Program-made: the position numbers and the translations under genes
In this document: positions 26,889 through 37,074 of the stretch, piece after piece
Position numbering within the stretch: the stretch's first letter is position 1
Layout: each line of letters begins with the position of its first letter
Assembly (NCBI GenBank): GCA_031409515.1
Contig: JANNXJ010000001.1
Location: 62,001-126,000, forward strand
DNA: 64,000 bases
Direction: 5' to 3'
Source: SHZI01 sp031409515
GTDB lineage: Bacteria > Pseudomonadota > Gammaproteobacteria > Steroidobacterales > GCA-2729495
Notes under the pieces: model-generated
Seen by the model: only the letters and a program-made list of their open reading frames with translations
What the model was told of the DNA's origin: nothing
Database searches by the model: none

Positions 26889-28306
26889 CCCGCCGCCACC
26901 CAGCCGTACTGGGTAAGGCTGGGCTCCGGGCCGTCGGCCTGATAAGCAGCCTTCAGCTTGCTGAGACCGTCGGCAGGTATGGCCGACCGGGCGGCGTTCA
27001 CATCGACATTGAACAGGCGCGCGCCGTTCAGGCCAAAGATCAGCGCCCGGTCCTCCGGCGAGATGGCCCGGTAGCCGAACTTCTCCTGGAGCGTTGCCGG
27101 GATCTGGAAGCGCCGGAAGGCCTCAATCTGCCACTGTGGCGAGCCCCACCAGATGGAGTCAGTGCCCCAGATCACGTGATCCGCGCCAACGGCGGCTATG
27201 ACCTGGCCGAGCAGGTGGCCGCAGACTTCCGGGTGAGTAACGACCGAGTGGCCGAATACAGCACCGAGTTCCAGGTAGATGTTCTTCACTCCCGATGCCT
27301 TGATCTGCTGGCAAAACTCCGTGGTCCAGGGAATGTTGCCATCGGCATCAATGCCACTCTCGCCGGCTGGCACCTGGGTCATCATGTGCTTCATGCCCGA
27401 ATGGAAGACGATCCAGTTGATATCTGGCCAGTCCTTCGCGGCCTTGATCATGTCATCGGGCCGGAAGAATTCCTTGCCGCGCCCAGGAATGGGCAAGCCC
27501 TTGTGGGTGCAGATGTTTCTGACGCCCAGCTTCAACGTGCGTTCGTAAAACGGGTAGGCGACCTTTTCGTCATCGTGGCGCCAGGGGCCGGCAGGATCAC
27601 CGGTATAGAACTTCCAGGCGTCAATCTTGAGTTCCTTGACCAGCTGTTCCGCGTCATCAACCCAGTTGGGGTTGGTCGGAGTGCTGATGCCGTGGCTTAG
27701 CATCCGGCGTGAGCCCGCCATTTCGTTGATCACGTTACGGGTCTCAACCATCTGCTCGGAGGTCAGCACGTAGGCCTTTGGCGGGCCGATGGCAGCGCCG
27801 GTGATGCAGGCCATCACCGTGTCACTGTCGAAGAAGACCTCCTTGATGTAGTTAGCCCGGTGCAGGCTGTCCTTGTCGGGCGGCGCGCTGCCCAGGGCCG
27901 GGTTCAGGCCGAGCTTGGCAGTCTGGGTCCGGAACATCAGTGGCCCGGCCATGGAGTCATTGACGTGATGCGTCTGCCCGTCGAGGATGAATTCTTTCTT
28001 GGGCCACATCTCCCTGGTGGCTGCCGGTTCGGCGGCTTCCGCTTCGTTGACCAGGAAGGCGGGACCGAACACTTCGTTCATAGCCATGAACGACACCGCC
28101 ATGCCGCCGCTCGTGCGCAGAAAGTCCCGCCGGGACATCCCGAGTTTGCGGCTGTACTGGTCTGCCAGCTCGAAGATGCGCTGCTCGACGCGCTTCTGAT
28201 CCTCGGTCTGGGGCATCGGGTCGAACTCCTCATTGCCGACGATCTGCGTCGGAACGGGGGTGCCGCGACCCGTCTGCCTGTCCCTGTCGCTCTTGCGGAT
28301 CCACAT
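26885..28306 (-). CDS. Tat-exported amidohydrolase-2 family protein
   Basis: A 473-residue amidohydrolase-related TIM-barrel protein. A twin-arginine motif (SRRDFLRTSGG, Arg59-Arg60) is followed by a hydrophobic stretch ending NEAEAAE, so export by Tat is likely. The motif is preceded by about 57 charged residues, unusually long for a Tat n-region. Barrel motifs include NICTHKGLPI, WIVFHSGMKH, IYLELGAVFG and the terminal VIWGTDSIWWGSP with the conserved Asp. I start at ATG 28306 (GAGG 8 bases upstream) rather than 123 bases earlier. A start at MPQTEDQKR (residue 31) would shorten the n-region. It heads the five-gene minus-strand operon. Confidence 0.85.
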   Translation of the reverse strand: MWIRKSDRDRQTGRGTPVPTQIVGNEEFDPMPQTEDQKRVEQRIFELADQYSRKLGMSRRDFLRTSGGMAVSFMAMNEVFGPAFLVNEAEAAEPAATREMWPKKEFILDGQTHHVNDSMAGPLMFRTQTAKLGLNPALGSAPPDKDSLHRANYIKEVFFDSDTVMACITGAAIGPPKAYVLTSEQMVETRNVINEMAGSRRMLSHGISTPTNPNWVDDAEQLVKELKIDAWKFYTGDPAGPWRHDDEKVAYPFYERTLKLGVRNICTHKGLPIPGRGKEFFRPDDMIKAAKDWPDINWIVFHSGMKHMMTQVPAGESGIDADGNIPWTTEFCQQIKASGVKNIYLELGAVFGHSVVTHPEVCGHLLGQVIAAVGADHVIWGTDSIWWGSPQWQIEAFRRFQIPATLQEKFGYRAISPEDRALIFGLNGARLFNVDVNAARSAIPADGLSKLKAAYQADGPEPSLTQYGWVAAG

Positions 28307-28446
28307 GGTCAGTACCTCGGTTGCCAGCTCCGAGCGTAACCGGTTTTTTTCTCCCCGGGGAACAGCCCTGCAGCGGATGACCGTTTTAGCTTTTCCGAAC
28401 GGCGGGCAGGGGCCATACTTTGCGTTCACTCTCAGGGAGCCTGCCC

Positions 28447-29583
28447 ATGCGCCTGCAGTACACCGCCGTCGGCATCCAGAACGTGTCCCGGATGGCCGTG
28501 ACCCGTGATGACTACATGAAGGATATCGAGAACCTGGCGCTCTCGATGCGCTACGCCGTCTGGAACTGCAGCCTCGACCTTCCCGTGAAGCTGATCGCGG
28601 TGTCGGAGGGTGGCATCGGCGGGTGGTGTCTGGGCGGCGGGGAGGAGCACCTGCGCATCTGCCGGGAGGTGGCGCCGGAGATCCCGGGCAGGGAGACCCA
28701 TTATCTCGGCGACCTGGCCAAAGAGCTCGGCGTCTACATCATCGCGCAGATGGTGGCGAAGGATCCGGAGCTGATGGAAGACCGGGTTTTCAATATTGCC
28801 TTCATCATCGACCCCCAGGGGGAGGTGATCCACAAGCACTACAAGACGGCGTTCTACCAGCGGGAGCCCAACGTGGCGCCCAGTGACATCTGGAATGTGT
28901 ACCTGAAGAAGTACGGCGACGACCCGGTGAAGCTCTTCAAGGCAGTCTTTCCGGTGGCGAAGACGGAGATTGGCAACATCGGTACGCTGATCTGCGCGGA
29001 GGGCAGTTACCCGGAGGCGGCGCGGGGCCTCGCGATGAATGGCGCGGAGATCATCTGGCGTACCCAGTATCCCGAGCCCTGGATGGGTAACGGCATCGCC
29101 GAGATCCAGAACCGGGCCCACGCGGTCTTTAACAATTGCTACGTTCTCGCGCCGAACATTGGCGCGATCTATTTTCCGGGTGGCGAGCACCAGATGAGCT
29201 GTGGCAAAAGCCAGATCATCGACTACCGGGGCAACATCATCTCCGAGTACCTGGGTGGTGGGGAGACCCTGGTGAGCTCGGTCCTGGACATCGATGGCCT
29301 CCGGGACTTTCGCGTGCGGGCCCAGTGGCAGAACCTGATCAAAGACATGCGGGTGGAGGAGTACAAGACCATCTACGACGCTGCGATGGCCCGGGGCGGC
29401 ATTTATCCCAGGAATCTCTGTATGGAAGACCCGCCCCTGACCGAGGGCGACCAGCTGGAGCTGGTGAAGCACCAGATCAACAAGATGGTGGACTGGGGCG
29501 TGTTCACGCCGCCCAGGGACTGGGAGCGCTACGCTGTAAAGCCAGAAGTCACTGACCGGGTTAACAAAGCCGGCAAACTGTAG
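28447..29583 (+). CDS. Nitrilase-superfamily amidohydrolase
   Basis: A 378-residue cytoplasmic C-N hydrolase with the full catalytic triad: Glu54 (SEGG), Lys133 (HKHYK) and Cys183 (LICAEGSYPE). The fold and the C-terminal extension match aliphatic amidase/nitrilase-branch enzymes that hydrolyse amides, nitriles or carbamoyl groups. The start is ATG 28447 with AGGGAG about 8 bases upstream; a longer reading from 28420 lacks support. It is divergent from the Tat amidohydrolase operon and has a clear paralogue at 37071-38120 that lacks the cysteine. The TAG stop lies within a REP element. Confidence 0.92.
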   Translation: MRLQYTAVGIQNVSRMAVTRDDYMKDIENLALSMRYAVWNCSLDLPVKLIAVSEGGIGGWCLGGGEEHLRICREVAPEIPGRETHYLGDLAKELGVYIIAQMVAKDPELMEDRVFNIAFIIDPQGEVIHKHYKTAFYQREPNVAPSDIWNVYLKKYGDDPVKLFKAVFPVAKTEIGNIGTLICAEGSYPEAARGLAMNGAEIIWRTQYPEPWMGNGIAEIQNRAHAVFNNCYVLAPNIGAIYFPGGEHQMSCGKSQIIDYRGNIISEYLGGGETLVSSVLDIDGLRDFRVRAQWQNLIKDMRVEEYKTIYDAAMARGGIYPRNLCMEDPPLTEGDQLELVKHQINKMVDWGVFTPPRDWERYAVKPEVTDRVNKAGKL

Positions 29584-29601
29584 GAGCGGCTTTAGCCGCG
29601 A
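29580..29601 (+). repeat. REP element overlapping nitrilase stop codon
   Basis: A single 22-bp REP with GTAGGAGCGG head and the palindrome GCGGCTTTAGCCGC. The TAG at 29581-29583 is the nitrilase stop codon. Relative to the copies at 23692 and 34641 the stem has swapped one C-G pair (GCGCC..GGCGC versus GCGGC..GCCGC), a compensatory change that keeps the hairpin. Confidence 0.88.
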
Positions 29602-29633
29602 GCCCAAAAAAACCGGCTAAACTCCGCGCCCTC

Positions 29634-31606
<1,973 letters not shown>

Positions 31607-31625
<19 letters not shown>

Positions 31626-32110
31626 TCCGTCACGACCCGGGCCCGCCGGTCCCGGCCTTTACCCCGTCGGTTACCTTCGCTCAGCGTGGGTGTAAAGCCA
31701 CCGAAGGTTCCCCAGGCGGTCCGCCGCTCCTCCTGGTCCCGCCGGTCGCCATGGTGGCTGTAGGCACACTGGCATTTTTGCTGGTCGCAGCCCGACAGGG
31801 GCAGCGAGGGGGCCTCCTCCGGCAGGTAGCGCTGGCCGGTCAAGCCCTGGATGGCCGGACAGGCATGCCTGCCCGGCTTCAGGGAAATGCCATGAAAGCG
31901 CCGTGCCAGCTTGTGTTTCAGACTCCCGGGTCCGCGCCCCGCCGGCTGGACTTGCGGGGCTACAGCGGGCGCAGTTCGGGTTCGGGCGGGCGCCCGAGCG
32001 GTGGGCAGGGAATCAGCGGCGTCCAGCGCCCTCTGGCGCCAGAGGCGATAAAGGAACGGTGCTGCGAGCCCGATGCTGGTGCCCAGGATTGCCCAAAGAA
32101 TGCCATTCAT
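31607..32110 (-). CDS. Membrane-anchored protein with Cys-rich HHGDRR motif
   Basis: A 167-residue protein with one N-terminal helix (ILWAILGTSIGLAAPFLY), a Pro/Ala-rich linker, and a compact domain with spaced cysteines: CPAI near residue 84, then SGCDQQKCQC and AYSHHGDRRDQEERR. I have seen this pattern (FHGISLKPG..C..A....LPL.GC....C.C.Y.HH.DRR) in uncharacterised small proteobacterial proteins, and the cysteines and histidines could bind a metal. The 3' end overlaps the ABC-F gene by 19 bases on the opposite strand. The function is unknown. Confidence 0.65.
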
Positions 32111-32250
32111 CGCCGCGGTCCTCCCGCCAGAGCTTGCGCGTCATTAACGGCCTGAATTCTCCCCGAGTCCCGGGGGGTGGGGCGCGGTCGGCGGTCACAG
32201 TGCGGCACCAGGGCAGGCCCCGGGGCGGGGCGCCCCCAGCCCCTAGGGCA

Positions 32251-32454
32251 TCAGTCCGCCGCCGGGGGTGTCACCAGCCACAGGATCAGGTAGACCAGGA
32301 GGCCCGGGAAGGCGGCACTAAGGATGGACAGCAGGATATAGGCCAGCCGGACGGCCGTCGGGTCCCAGCCCAGCCACTCGGCAATCCCGCCGCAAACGCC
32401 ACCCAGCATCTTGTTCTTCCGGGAGCGGCGGAGGAGGGGTCTTGGAGTTTCCAT
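32251..32454 (-). CDS. PspC-domain membrane protein
   Basis: A 67-residue small protein with the PspC domain: a basic start (LRRSRKNKMLGGVCGGIAEWLGWDP), then two closely spaced hydrophobic segments (VRLAYILLSIL and PGLLVYLILWLVTPP). PspC-domain proteins belong to envelope-stress responses, usually as inner-membrane partners. There is no pspA/pspB cluster here, so this is a stand-alone copy. It is divergent from the EF-G gene. Confidence 0.88.
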   Translation of the reverse strand: METPRPLLRRSRKNKMLGGVCGGIAEWLGWDPTAVRLAYILLSILSAAFPGLLVYLILWLVTPPAAD

Positions 32455-32514
32455 CGGTATCCCCTGACAGGCTAGAATGGCGGATTAACCAATCACACCA
32501 CAAAAGACGAGATC

Positions 32515-34644
32515 ATGGCTAGAAAGAAAGACCTTTCCCTCTATCGCAACATCGGCATCGTGGCGCACATCGACGCGGGTAAGACCACGACTACCGAGCG
32601 TGTTCTTTACTACACCGGCCGGAAGCACCAGATCGTCGAGGTGCATGACACCAAGGACGGCAAGGGCAGTACGACCACCGACTACCTCGAGCAGGAGCGC
32701 AAGCGCGGGATCACGATCCAGAGCGCCGCCGTCTCGACGGAGTGGAAGGGTCACCAGATCAACGTCATCGACACCCCCGGCCACGTGGACTTCACCATCG
32801 AAGTGAACCGCAGTCTGCGGGTTCTCGACGGCGCCGTAGTCGTCTTTGACGGCGTCGCTGGTGTCGAGCCCCAGACGGAAACGAACTGGCGCCTCGCCAA
32901 CCAGTACAACGTGCCCCGCATGTGCTACGTCAACAAGATGGACCGCATGGGTGCGAACTTCGGCCATTGCGTCAAGGGCATTCGCGAGCGCCTCGGTGCC
33001 AACATCGTGCTCTGTCACGTCCCCCTCGGCAGCGACACTGAGTTCACCGGCATGGCAGACCTCATCGCCGGCGTGGCCTACATCTGGGCGTCCGACGACA
33101 AGGACAGCGAGTGGGAAACCGTCCCCCTCGACCAGCTGAAGGGCCGCTTCAACTTTGCGACGAGCCGGGACAACGTCTGGATCGACGACATTCCCAAGCT
33201 CCGTCAGGACGCGCTCGAGACGGCACTGGCCTTCGACGACGAGGCGTTCATGGAATTTGTCGAGAACGGAAAGTTCGATCCCGCCGTCCTCAAGGCCTGT
33301 ATCCGCAAGGGCACCGTCGCCGGCCAGCTGGTGCCCGTCTTCTGCGGTTCGTCCTTCAAGAACAAGGGTGTGCAGCAGTTGCTGGACGCCGTCGTGGATT
33401 ACCTCCCGTACCCGGGCGAGACCGGCGGTATTGCCCTGGTGGACGAGGACGGCAAGTCAATTGGCACGCAGGAAGTGAGCGACGAGGCCCCGGCCCGCGC
33501 CCTCGCCTTCAAGGTCATCAACGACCAGTTTGGCACCCTCACCTTCGCGCGCATCTACTCGGGGACGATCAAGAAGGGCGATACCCTCCTGAACGTCACG
33601 CGGGGCAAGAAGGAGAAGGTCGGACGTATCGTCGAAGTGCAGGCAAATGCCACCAAGGACATTGACGAAGCCCGCGCCGGCGACATCTGCGCCTTTGTCT
33701 CGATGAAGGACACGGAAACCGGTGACTCCCTCAGCGATCCGGCGCATCCCGCCCTGCTCGAGCGCATGCGTTTCCCGGATCCGGTCATCAGCGTCTCGGT
33801 GGAACCCAAGACCCGGGCCGACGTGGACAAGATGTCGACCGCGATCTACAAGATGGTGAAGGCGGATCCTTCCCTGCGCCTTGAAGTGGACCACGACACG
33901 GGTCAGACCATCCTCAAGGGGATGGGCGAGCTCCATCTGGAAGTGACTATCGACCGTATGCGTACCGAGCTGGGCGTGGAAGCCAACATGGGCAAGCCCC
34001 GGGTGAGCTTCCGGGAAGCCTTTGGTACGACCCTGGAGCGCGTCTACACTCACAAGAAGCAGTCCGGCGGTTCCGGTCAGTACGCCGAGATCAAGATGAT
34101 CTTCGAGCCCGGCCTGCCAGGCAGCGGCGTGCAGTTCTCCGACGAAGTGGTTGGCGGACGCATTCCCCGGGAGTTCATTCCCTCCGTCGAATACGCAATC
34201 CGCACCGAGTGCAAGCGTGGCCAGATTGCCGGTTACGAAGTGGTGGACTTCAATGCCCGTCTGATCGATGGCAAGTATCACGACGTGGACAGTTCCGCGC
34301 TGGCCTTCGAGATTGCCGGGCGAGCCATGTTCCGTGAGGCTCATAAGGCCAGCAGACCGAAGCTGCTGGAACCGATCATGCGCGTGGAGGTCGTCCTCGA
34401 TGCGGATTACCTCGGCGAGATCATCGGCGACTTCAACCGGCGCCGCGGTTCGGTAACGGAGCAGGGCCAGAAGGGCCCGTCCGCTTTCGTGCAGGGCTTC
34501 ATTCCGCTGGCGGAAATGTTCGGCTACATCAACTTCCTGAGGTCGGCCACGAGCGGCCGCGGCACCTTCACGATGGAGTTTGGTCACTACGCCGAGGTGT
34601 CGGCGGGCCTGGTCGAGAAGTTGATGGAGCGCGAGACGAAGTAG
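32515..34644 (+). CDS. fusA: Elongation factor G paralogue
   Basis: A 709-residue translational GTPase with all five EF-G domains. The G1 motif is AHIDAGKTTTTE, switch II has DTPGHVDFT, and the NKMD motif is YVNKMDRMG. After the G1 region it reads EVHDTKDGKGSTTTDYLEQE, whereas the canonical str-operon EF-G has a shorter segment with TMDWMEQEQ. This and its position away from rpsL/rpsG/tuf point to a second EF-G copy. It could serve translocation, or recycling or a specialised condition; the sequence alone does not decide. The TAG stop lies inside a REP element, and a strong terminator follows. Confidence 0.92.
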   Translation: MARKKDLSLYRNIGIVAHIDAGKTTTTERVLYYTGRKHQIVEVHDTKDGKGSTTTDYLEQERKRGITIQSAAVSTEWKGHQINVIDTPGHVDFTIEVNRSLRVLDGAVVVFDGVAGVEPQTETNWRLANQYNVPRMCYVNKMDRMGANFGHCVKGIRERLGANIVLCHVPLGSDTEFTGMADLIAGVAYIWASDDKDSEWETVPLDQLKGRFNFATSRDNVWIDDIPKLRQDALETALAFDDEAFMEFVENGKFDPAVLKACIRKGTVAGQLVPVFCGSSFKNKGVQQLLDAVVDYLPYPGETGGIALVDEDGKSIGTQEVSDEAPARALAFKVINDQFGTLTFARIYSGTIKKGDTLLNVTRGKKEKVGRIVEVQANATKDIDEARAGDICAFVSMKDTETGDSLSDPAHPALLERMRFPDPVISVSVEPKTRADVDKMSTAIYKMVKADPSLRLEVDHDTGQTILKGMGELHLEVTIDRMRTELGVEANMGKPRVSFREAFGTTLERVYTHKKQSGGSGQYAEIKMIFEPGLPGSGVQFSDEVVGGRIPREFIPSVEYAIRTECKRGQIAGYEVVDFNARLIDGKYHDVDSSALAFEIAGRAMFREAHKASRPKLLEPIMRVEVVLDADYLGEIIGDFNRRRGSVTEQGQKGPSAFVQGFIPLAEMFGYINFLRSATSGRGTFTMEFGHYAEVSAGLVEKLMERETK

Positions 34645-34662
34645 GAGCGCCTTTAGGCGCGA
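34641..34662 (+). repeat. REP element overlapping the EF-G stop codon
   Basis: A 22-bp REP identical to the two copies at 23692-23746 (palindrome CGCCTTTAGGCG). The TAG at 34642-34644 within its GTAG head is the EF-G stop codon. It is immediately followed by the terminator at 34673. Confidence 0.88.
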
Positions 34663-34672
34663 TCGCAAAATT

Positions 34673-34715
34673 GAAAGGGCCGGCCTTTTCCATTCGAAAG
34701 GGCCGGCCCTTTTTC
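34673..34715 (+). terminator. Rho-independent terminator after EF-G
   Basis: A 12-bp GC-rich stem (AAAGGGCCGGCC with GGCCGGCCCTTT) and a short loop are followed by a T-run (TTTTTCTT). It separates the EF-G transcript from the alcohol dehydrogenase gene that starts at 34751. The left arm is also directly repeated (GAAAGGGCCGGCC twice), so alternative pairings are possible. Confidence 0.85.
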
Positions 34716-34750
34716 TTGCCCCGCCGCAGCCAACCGCAGGAACCAGTGCC

Positions 34751-35812
34751 ATGACCGCCACCAGGGCTTACGCCGCCCACTCCGCCGCTACCGTTCTTGC
34801 CCCGCACACCATCGACCGACGTGCGCCGCGGCCCGACGACGTCGTAATTGCGATCGACTTTTGCGGCGTCTGCCACACGGATCTGCACTTCGCGCACAAC
34901 GACTGGGGTATGACGGTCTATCCGGTCGTGCCGGGTCACGAGATCGTCGGTCGGGTAACTGCTGTAGGGAGCGCCGTCACGCGCTTCCAGGTGGGCGACC
35001 GGGTGGGCGTGGGTTGCCTGGTCGATTCCTGCCGCACCTGTTCGGCCTGCGAGCGTGGCCTTGAGCAGTATTGCGAGAAGGGAATGGTGATGACCTACAA
35101 CGGTCAGGATCGCCACGATGGAACGGTTACCTGTGGTGGCTACTCTGAAGCCATCGTGGCCAGCGAACGGTTCGTGGTGCGGATCCCCGCAGCGCTGGAC
35201 CCCGCTGCTGCGGCGCCGCTGCTCTGCGCCGGAATCACCACCTATTCGCCGCTGAAGCGCTTCGGGGTGCAGTCAGGGCACAGGGTAGGCGTGGTGGGCA
35301 TGGGGGGCCTCGGCCACATGGGTGTGAAGTTCGCTCGCGCACTTGGTGCTGAGGTGACGGTCTTCACGCGTTCCGCCAGCAAGGCGGCTGAAGCCGCCAA
35401 ACAGGGTGCGCACCACGTCGTGGTCTCCACTGATTCCGGGCAGATGGCTGCCTCGGCCAGCCGGTTCGACTTCATCCTCGATACCGTGCCCAGGCAGCAC
35501 GATCTCAATCCCTACCTGGAAACACTCACCTGCGACGGCACGCTGATTCTGGTCGGCCTGCTTGAACCCATCCTGCCGCCGCTTAGCGCCATGGCGCTGG
35601 TGTTCAGGCGCCGGATTCTGGCCGGCTCTCTCATCGGTGGCCTGCCCGAGACCCAGGAGATGCTCGACTTCTGCGCCGAGCACGGCATCGCCTGCGATAT
35701 TGAGATGCTCGACATCCGCAACATCAACCAGGCTTACGAGCGCGTCGAGCGTGGCGACGTGAAGTACCGCTTCGTGATCGACATGAAGACGCTGCGGGAA
35801 CAGGGTGCCTGA
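34751..35812 (+). CDS. Zinc-dependent alcohol dehydrogenase (YahK/CAD-like)
   Basis: A 353-residue medium-chain dehydrogenase/reductase. The catalytic zinc site is formed by CGVCHTD and GHEIVG, and the structural zinc by four cysteines in CLVDSCRTCSACERGLEQYC. The NADP-binding Rossmann motif is GMGGLGHMGVKFA. The YahK/cinnamyl-alcohol-dehydrogenase branch reduces a broad range of aldehydes with NADPH. It is a single gene convergent with the MFS transporter gene and immediately adjacent to it (stop codons abut), and it is probably an aldehyde-detoxifying or broad-specificity enzyme. Confidence 0.92.
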   Translation: MTATRAYAAHSAATVLAPHTIDRRAPRPDDVVIAIDFCGVCHTDLHFAHNDWGMTVYPVVPGHEIVGRVTAVGSAVTRFQVGDRVGVGCLVDSCRTCSACERGLEQYCEKGMVMTYNGQDRHDGTVTCGGYSEAIVASERFVVRIPAALDPAAAAPLLCAGITTYSPLKRFGVQSGHRVGVVGMGGLGHMGVKFARALGAEVTVFTRSASKAAEAAKQGAHHVVVSTDSGQMAASASRFDFILDTVPRQHDLNPYLETLTCDGTLILVGLLEPILPPLSAMALVFRRRILAGSLIGGLPETQEMLDFCAEHGIACDIEMLDIRNINQAYERVERGDVKYRFVIDMKTLREQGA

Positions 35813-37045
35813 TCAAGCCAGCCGTCGCCCTGCCTGAAAATCCGGATACCTTCCCAGTCCCAGCAGCAGCATGGCCCCGGCGACAAACAGCCCGATGGCC
35901 ACGTAGAGCATCGCGTCGTAAGTCCCCGTGGTATCCCGGACCCAGCCGTACACGGCGGGCGACACCGCTGATGCCAGCCCGAAGGGCAGGTAGAGCATTC
36001 CGTAAATCTTTCCGTAGTGGGCCATGCCGAAGTAGCGGCCGGCGAGAAACGCGATGAGATCAGTCTCCGCGCCCGTTGCGACGCCGAGGATGACCGCGGA
36101 CCCCACGGCGAGAACCGGGGTCAGGCCGTCGCCCGCGAGCAGCCAGCAGGCAATTGCTGGCGCACTCAGTAAGGGCAAGGTGACCAGGGGTGCCCAGAAG
36201 CGGTCCAGCAAGTAGCCAGTGCCCACGCGGCCGACGAGGATGGCGAGGCCCTGAGTGCTGACGATCGCAGCGGCGGCCGTCACCGTGAATCCGTGCCCGA
36301 TCAGCATCTGGGCCAGATGGACGAAAACGCCCCCATAGGCGAAGGCCACGCACAGGATCGAGAGCCAGATCAGCCAGAAGCGATACCCGCCGACGGCCTG
36401 GCGGAGTGTCACGCCGGGCAGCACACCATCCACCGTCAGTTCCGGGGGGCATTGCTCAGGACGGGGTTCGCGGAACAGGAGCAGGCCGATGGGGAGGGCG
36501 AGGAACAGGGGCAGTACAGCGAGGATGGGGAAGGTCAGGCGCCAGCCGAAATTCTCCACGCTGTAGGCAGCCAGCGGTGGCACGAGGATGGCAGTAAGGC
36601 TCGTGCCCACCAGCGTGATGCCCAGCGCCAGCCCGCGCCGGCGGAAGAACCAGAGATTGACACCCCGGGTCCAGGTGACCGGCGTGGAACCGAAGCCCAC
36701 GATGCCGACCACCAGCCACAGGAGCCAGTAGCCCGTCAGCGAGGCGGGTGTCAGCGCCAGCGCCGCGAAGGAGATGCCGAAAGCCAGCAGCGAGAACAGC
36801 GCCACGGGCCGGACGCCGAGCCGGTCGCTCAGCGAGCCGTACAGCGGCACCAGCAGTGATCCGGCAATTCCGCAGATGGTCAGACCCAGGCTGATGTCCC
36901 GGAACGACCAGCCGAACTCCTGGTGGAGCGGCCCGAGCAGGAAGCCGATGGAGTTGTAGGGGATCGGCGACGCGCCGCAGGCAACGCCGACCATGGCGGC
37001 GACGAGGACTTTCCAGCCGAGGGTGAATTCGGAGCGGGGTGGCAT
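35813..37045 (-). CDS. MFS transporter (monocarboxylate-porter-like)
   Basis: A 410-residue major facilitator with about twelve helices. The signature loop GSLSDRLGVRPVALFS follows helix 2, and the N-terminal half resembles the oxalate/formate and monocarboxylate porter group. It is the third gene of the minus-strand operon UbiD decarboxylase - nitrilase-like protein - MFS, separated from the second by a REP. Transport of a carboxylate related to the UbiD substrate is a reasonable inference. Confidence 0.88.
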   Translation of the reverse strand: MPPRSEFTLGWKVLVAAMVGVACGASPIPYNSIGFLLGPLHQEFGWSFRDISLGLTICGIAGSLLVPLYGSLSDRLGVRPVALFSLLAFGISFAALALTPASLTGYWLLWLVVGIVGFGSTPVTWTRGVNLWFFRRRGLALGITLVGTSLTAILVPPLAAYSVENFGWRLTFPILAVLPLFLALPIGLLLFREPRPEQCPPELTVDGVLPGVTLRQAVGGYRFWLIWLSILCVAFAYGGVFVHLAQMLIGHGFTVTAAAAIVSTQGLAILVGRVGTGYLLDRFWAPLVTLPLLSAPAIACWLLAGDGLTPVLAVGSAVILGVATGAETDLIAFLAGRYFGMAHYGKIYGMLYLPFGLASAVSPAVYGWVRDTTGTYDAMLYVAIGLFVAGAMLLLGLGRYPDFQAGRRLA

Positions 37046-37052
37046 GGCGGGG

Positions 37053-37074
37053 TCGCGGCTAAAGCCGCTCCTAC
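37053..37074 (-). repeat. REP element overlapping nitrilase-like stop codon
   Basis: A 22-bp REP, identical on the minus strand to the copy at 29580-29601. On that strand its GTAG head contains the TAG (37073-37071) that ends the nitrilase-like gene. It lies within the UbiD/nitrilase-like/MFS operon and could stabilise the upstream part of the message. Confidence 0.88.

Noticed and set aside
29580..29610. REP hairpin followed by an A-run as a terminator
   Set aside because: The run is A rather than T on the coding strand, so it is not a plus-strand intrinsic terminator; treated as a REP only.
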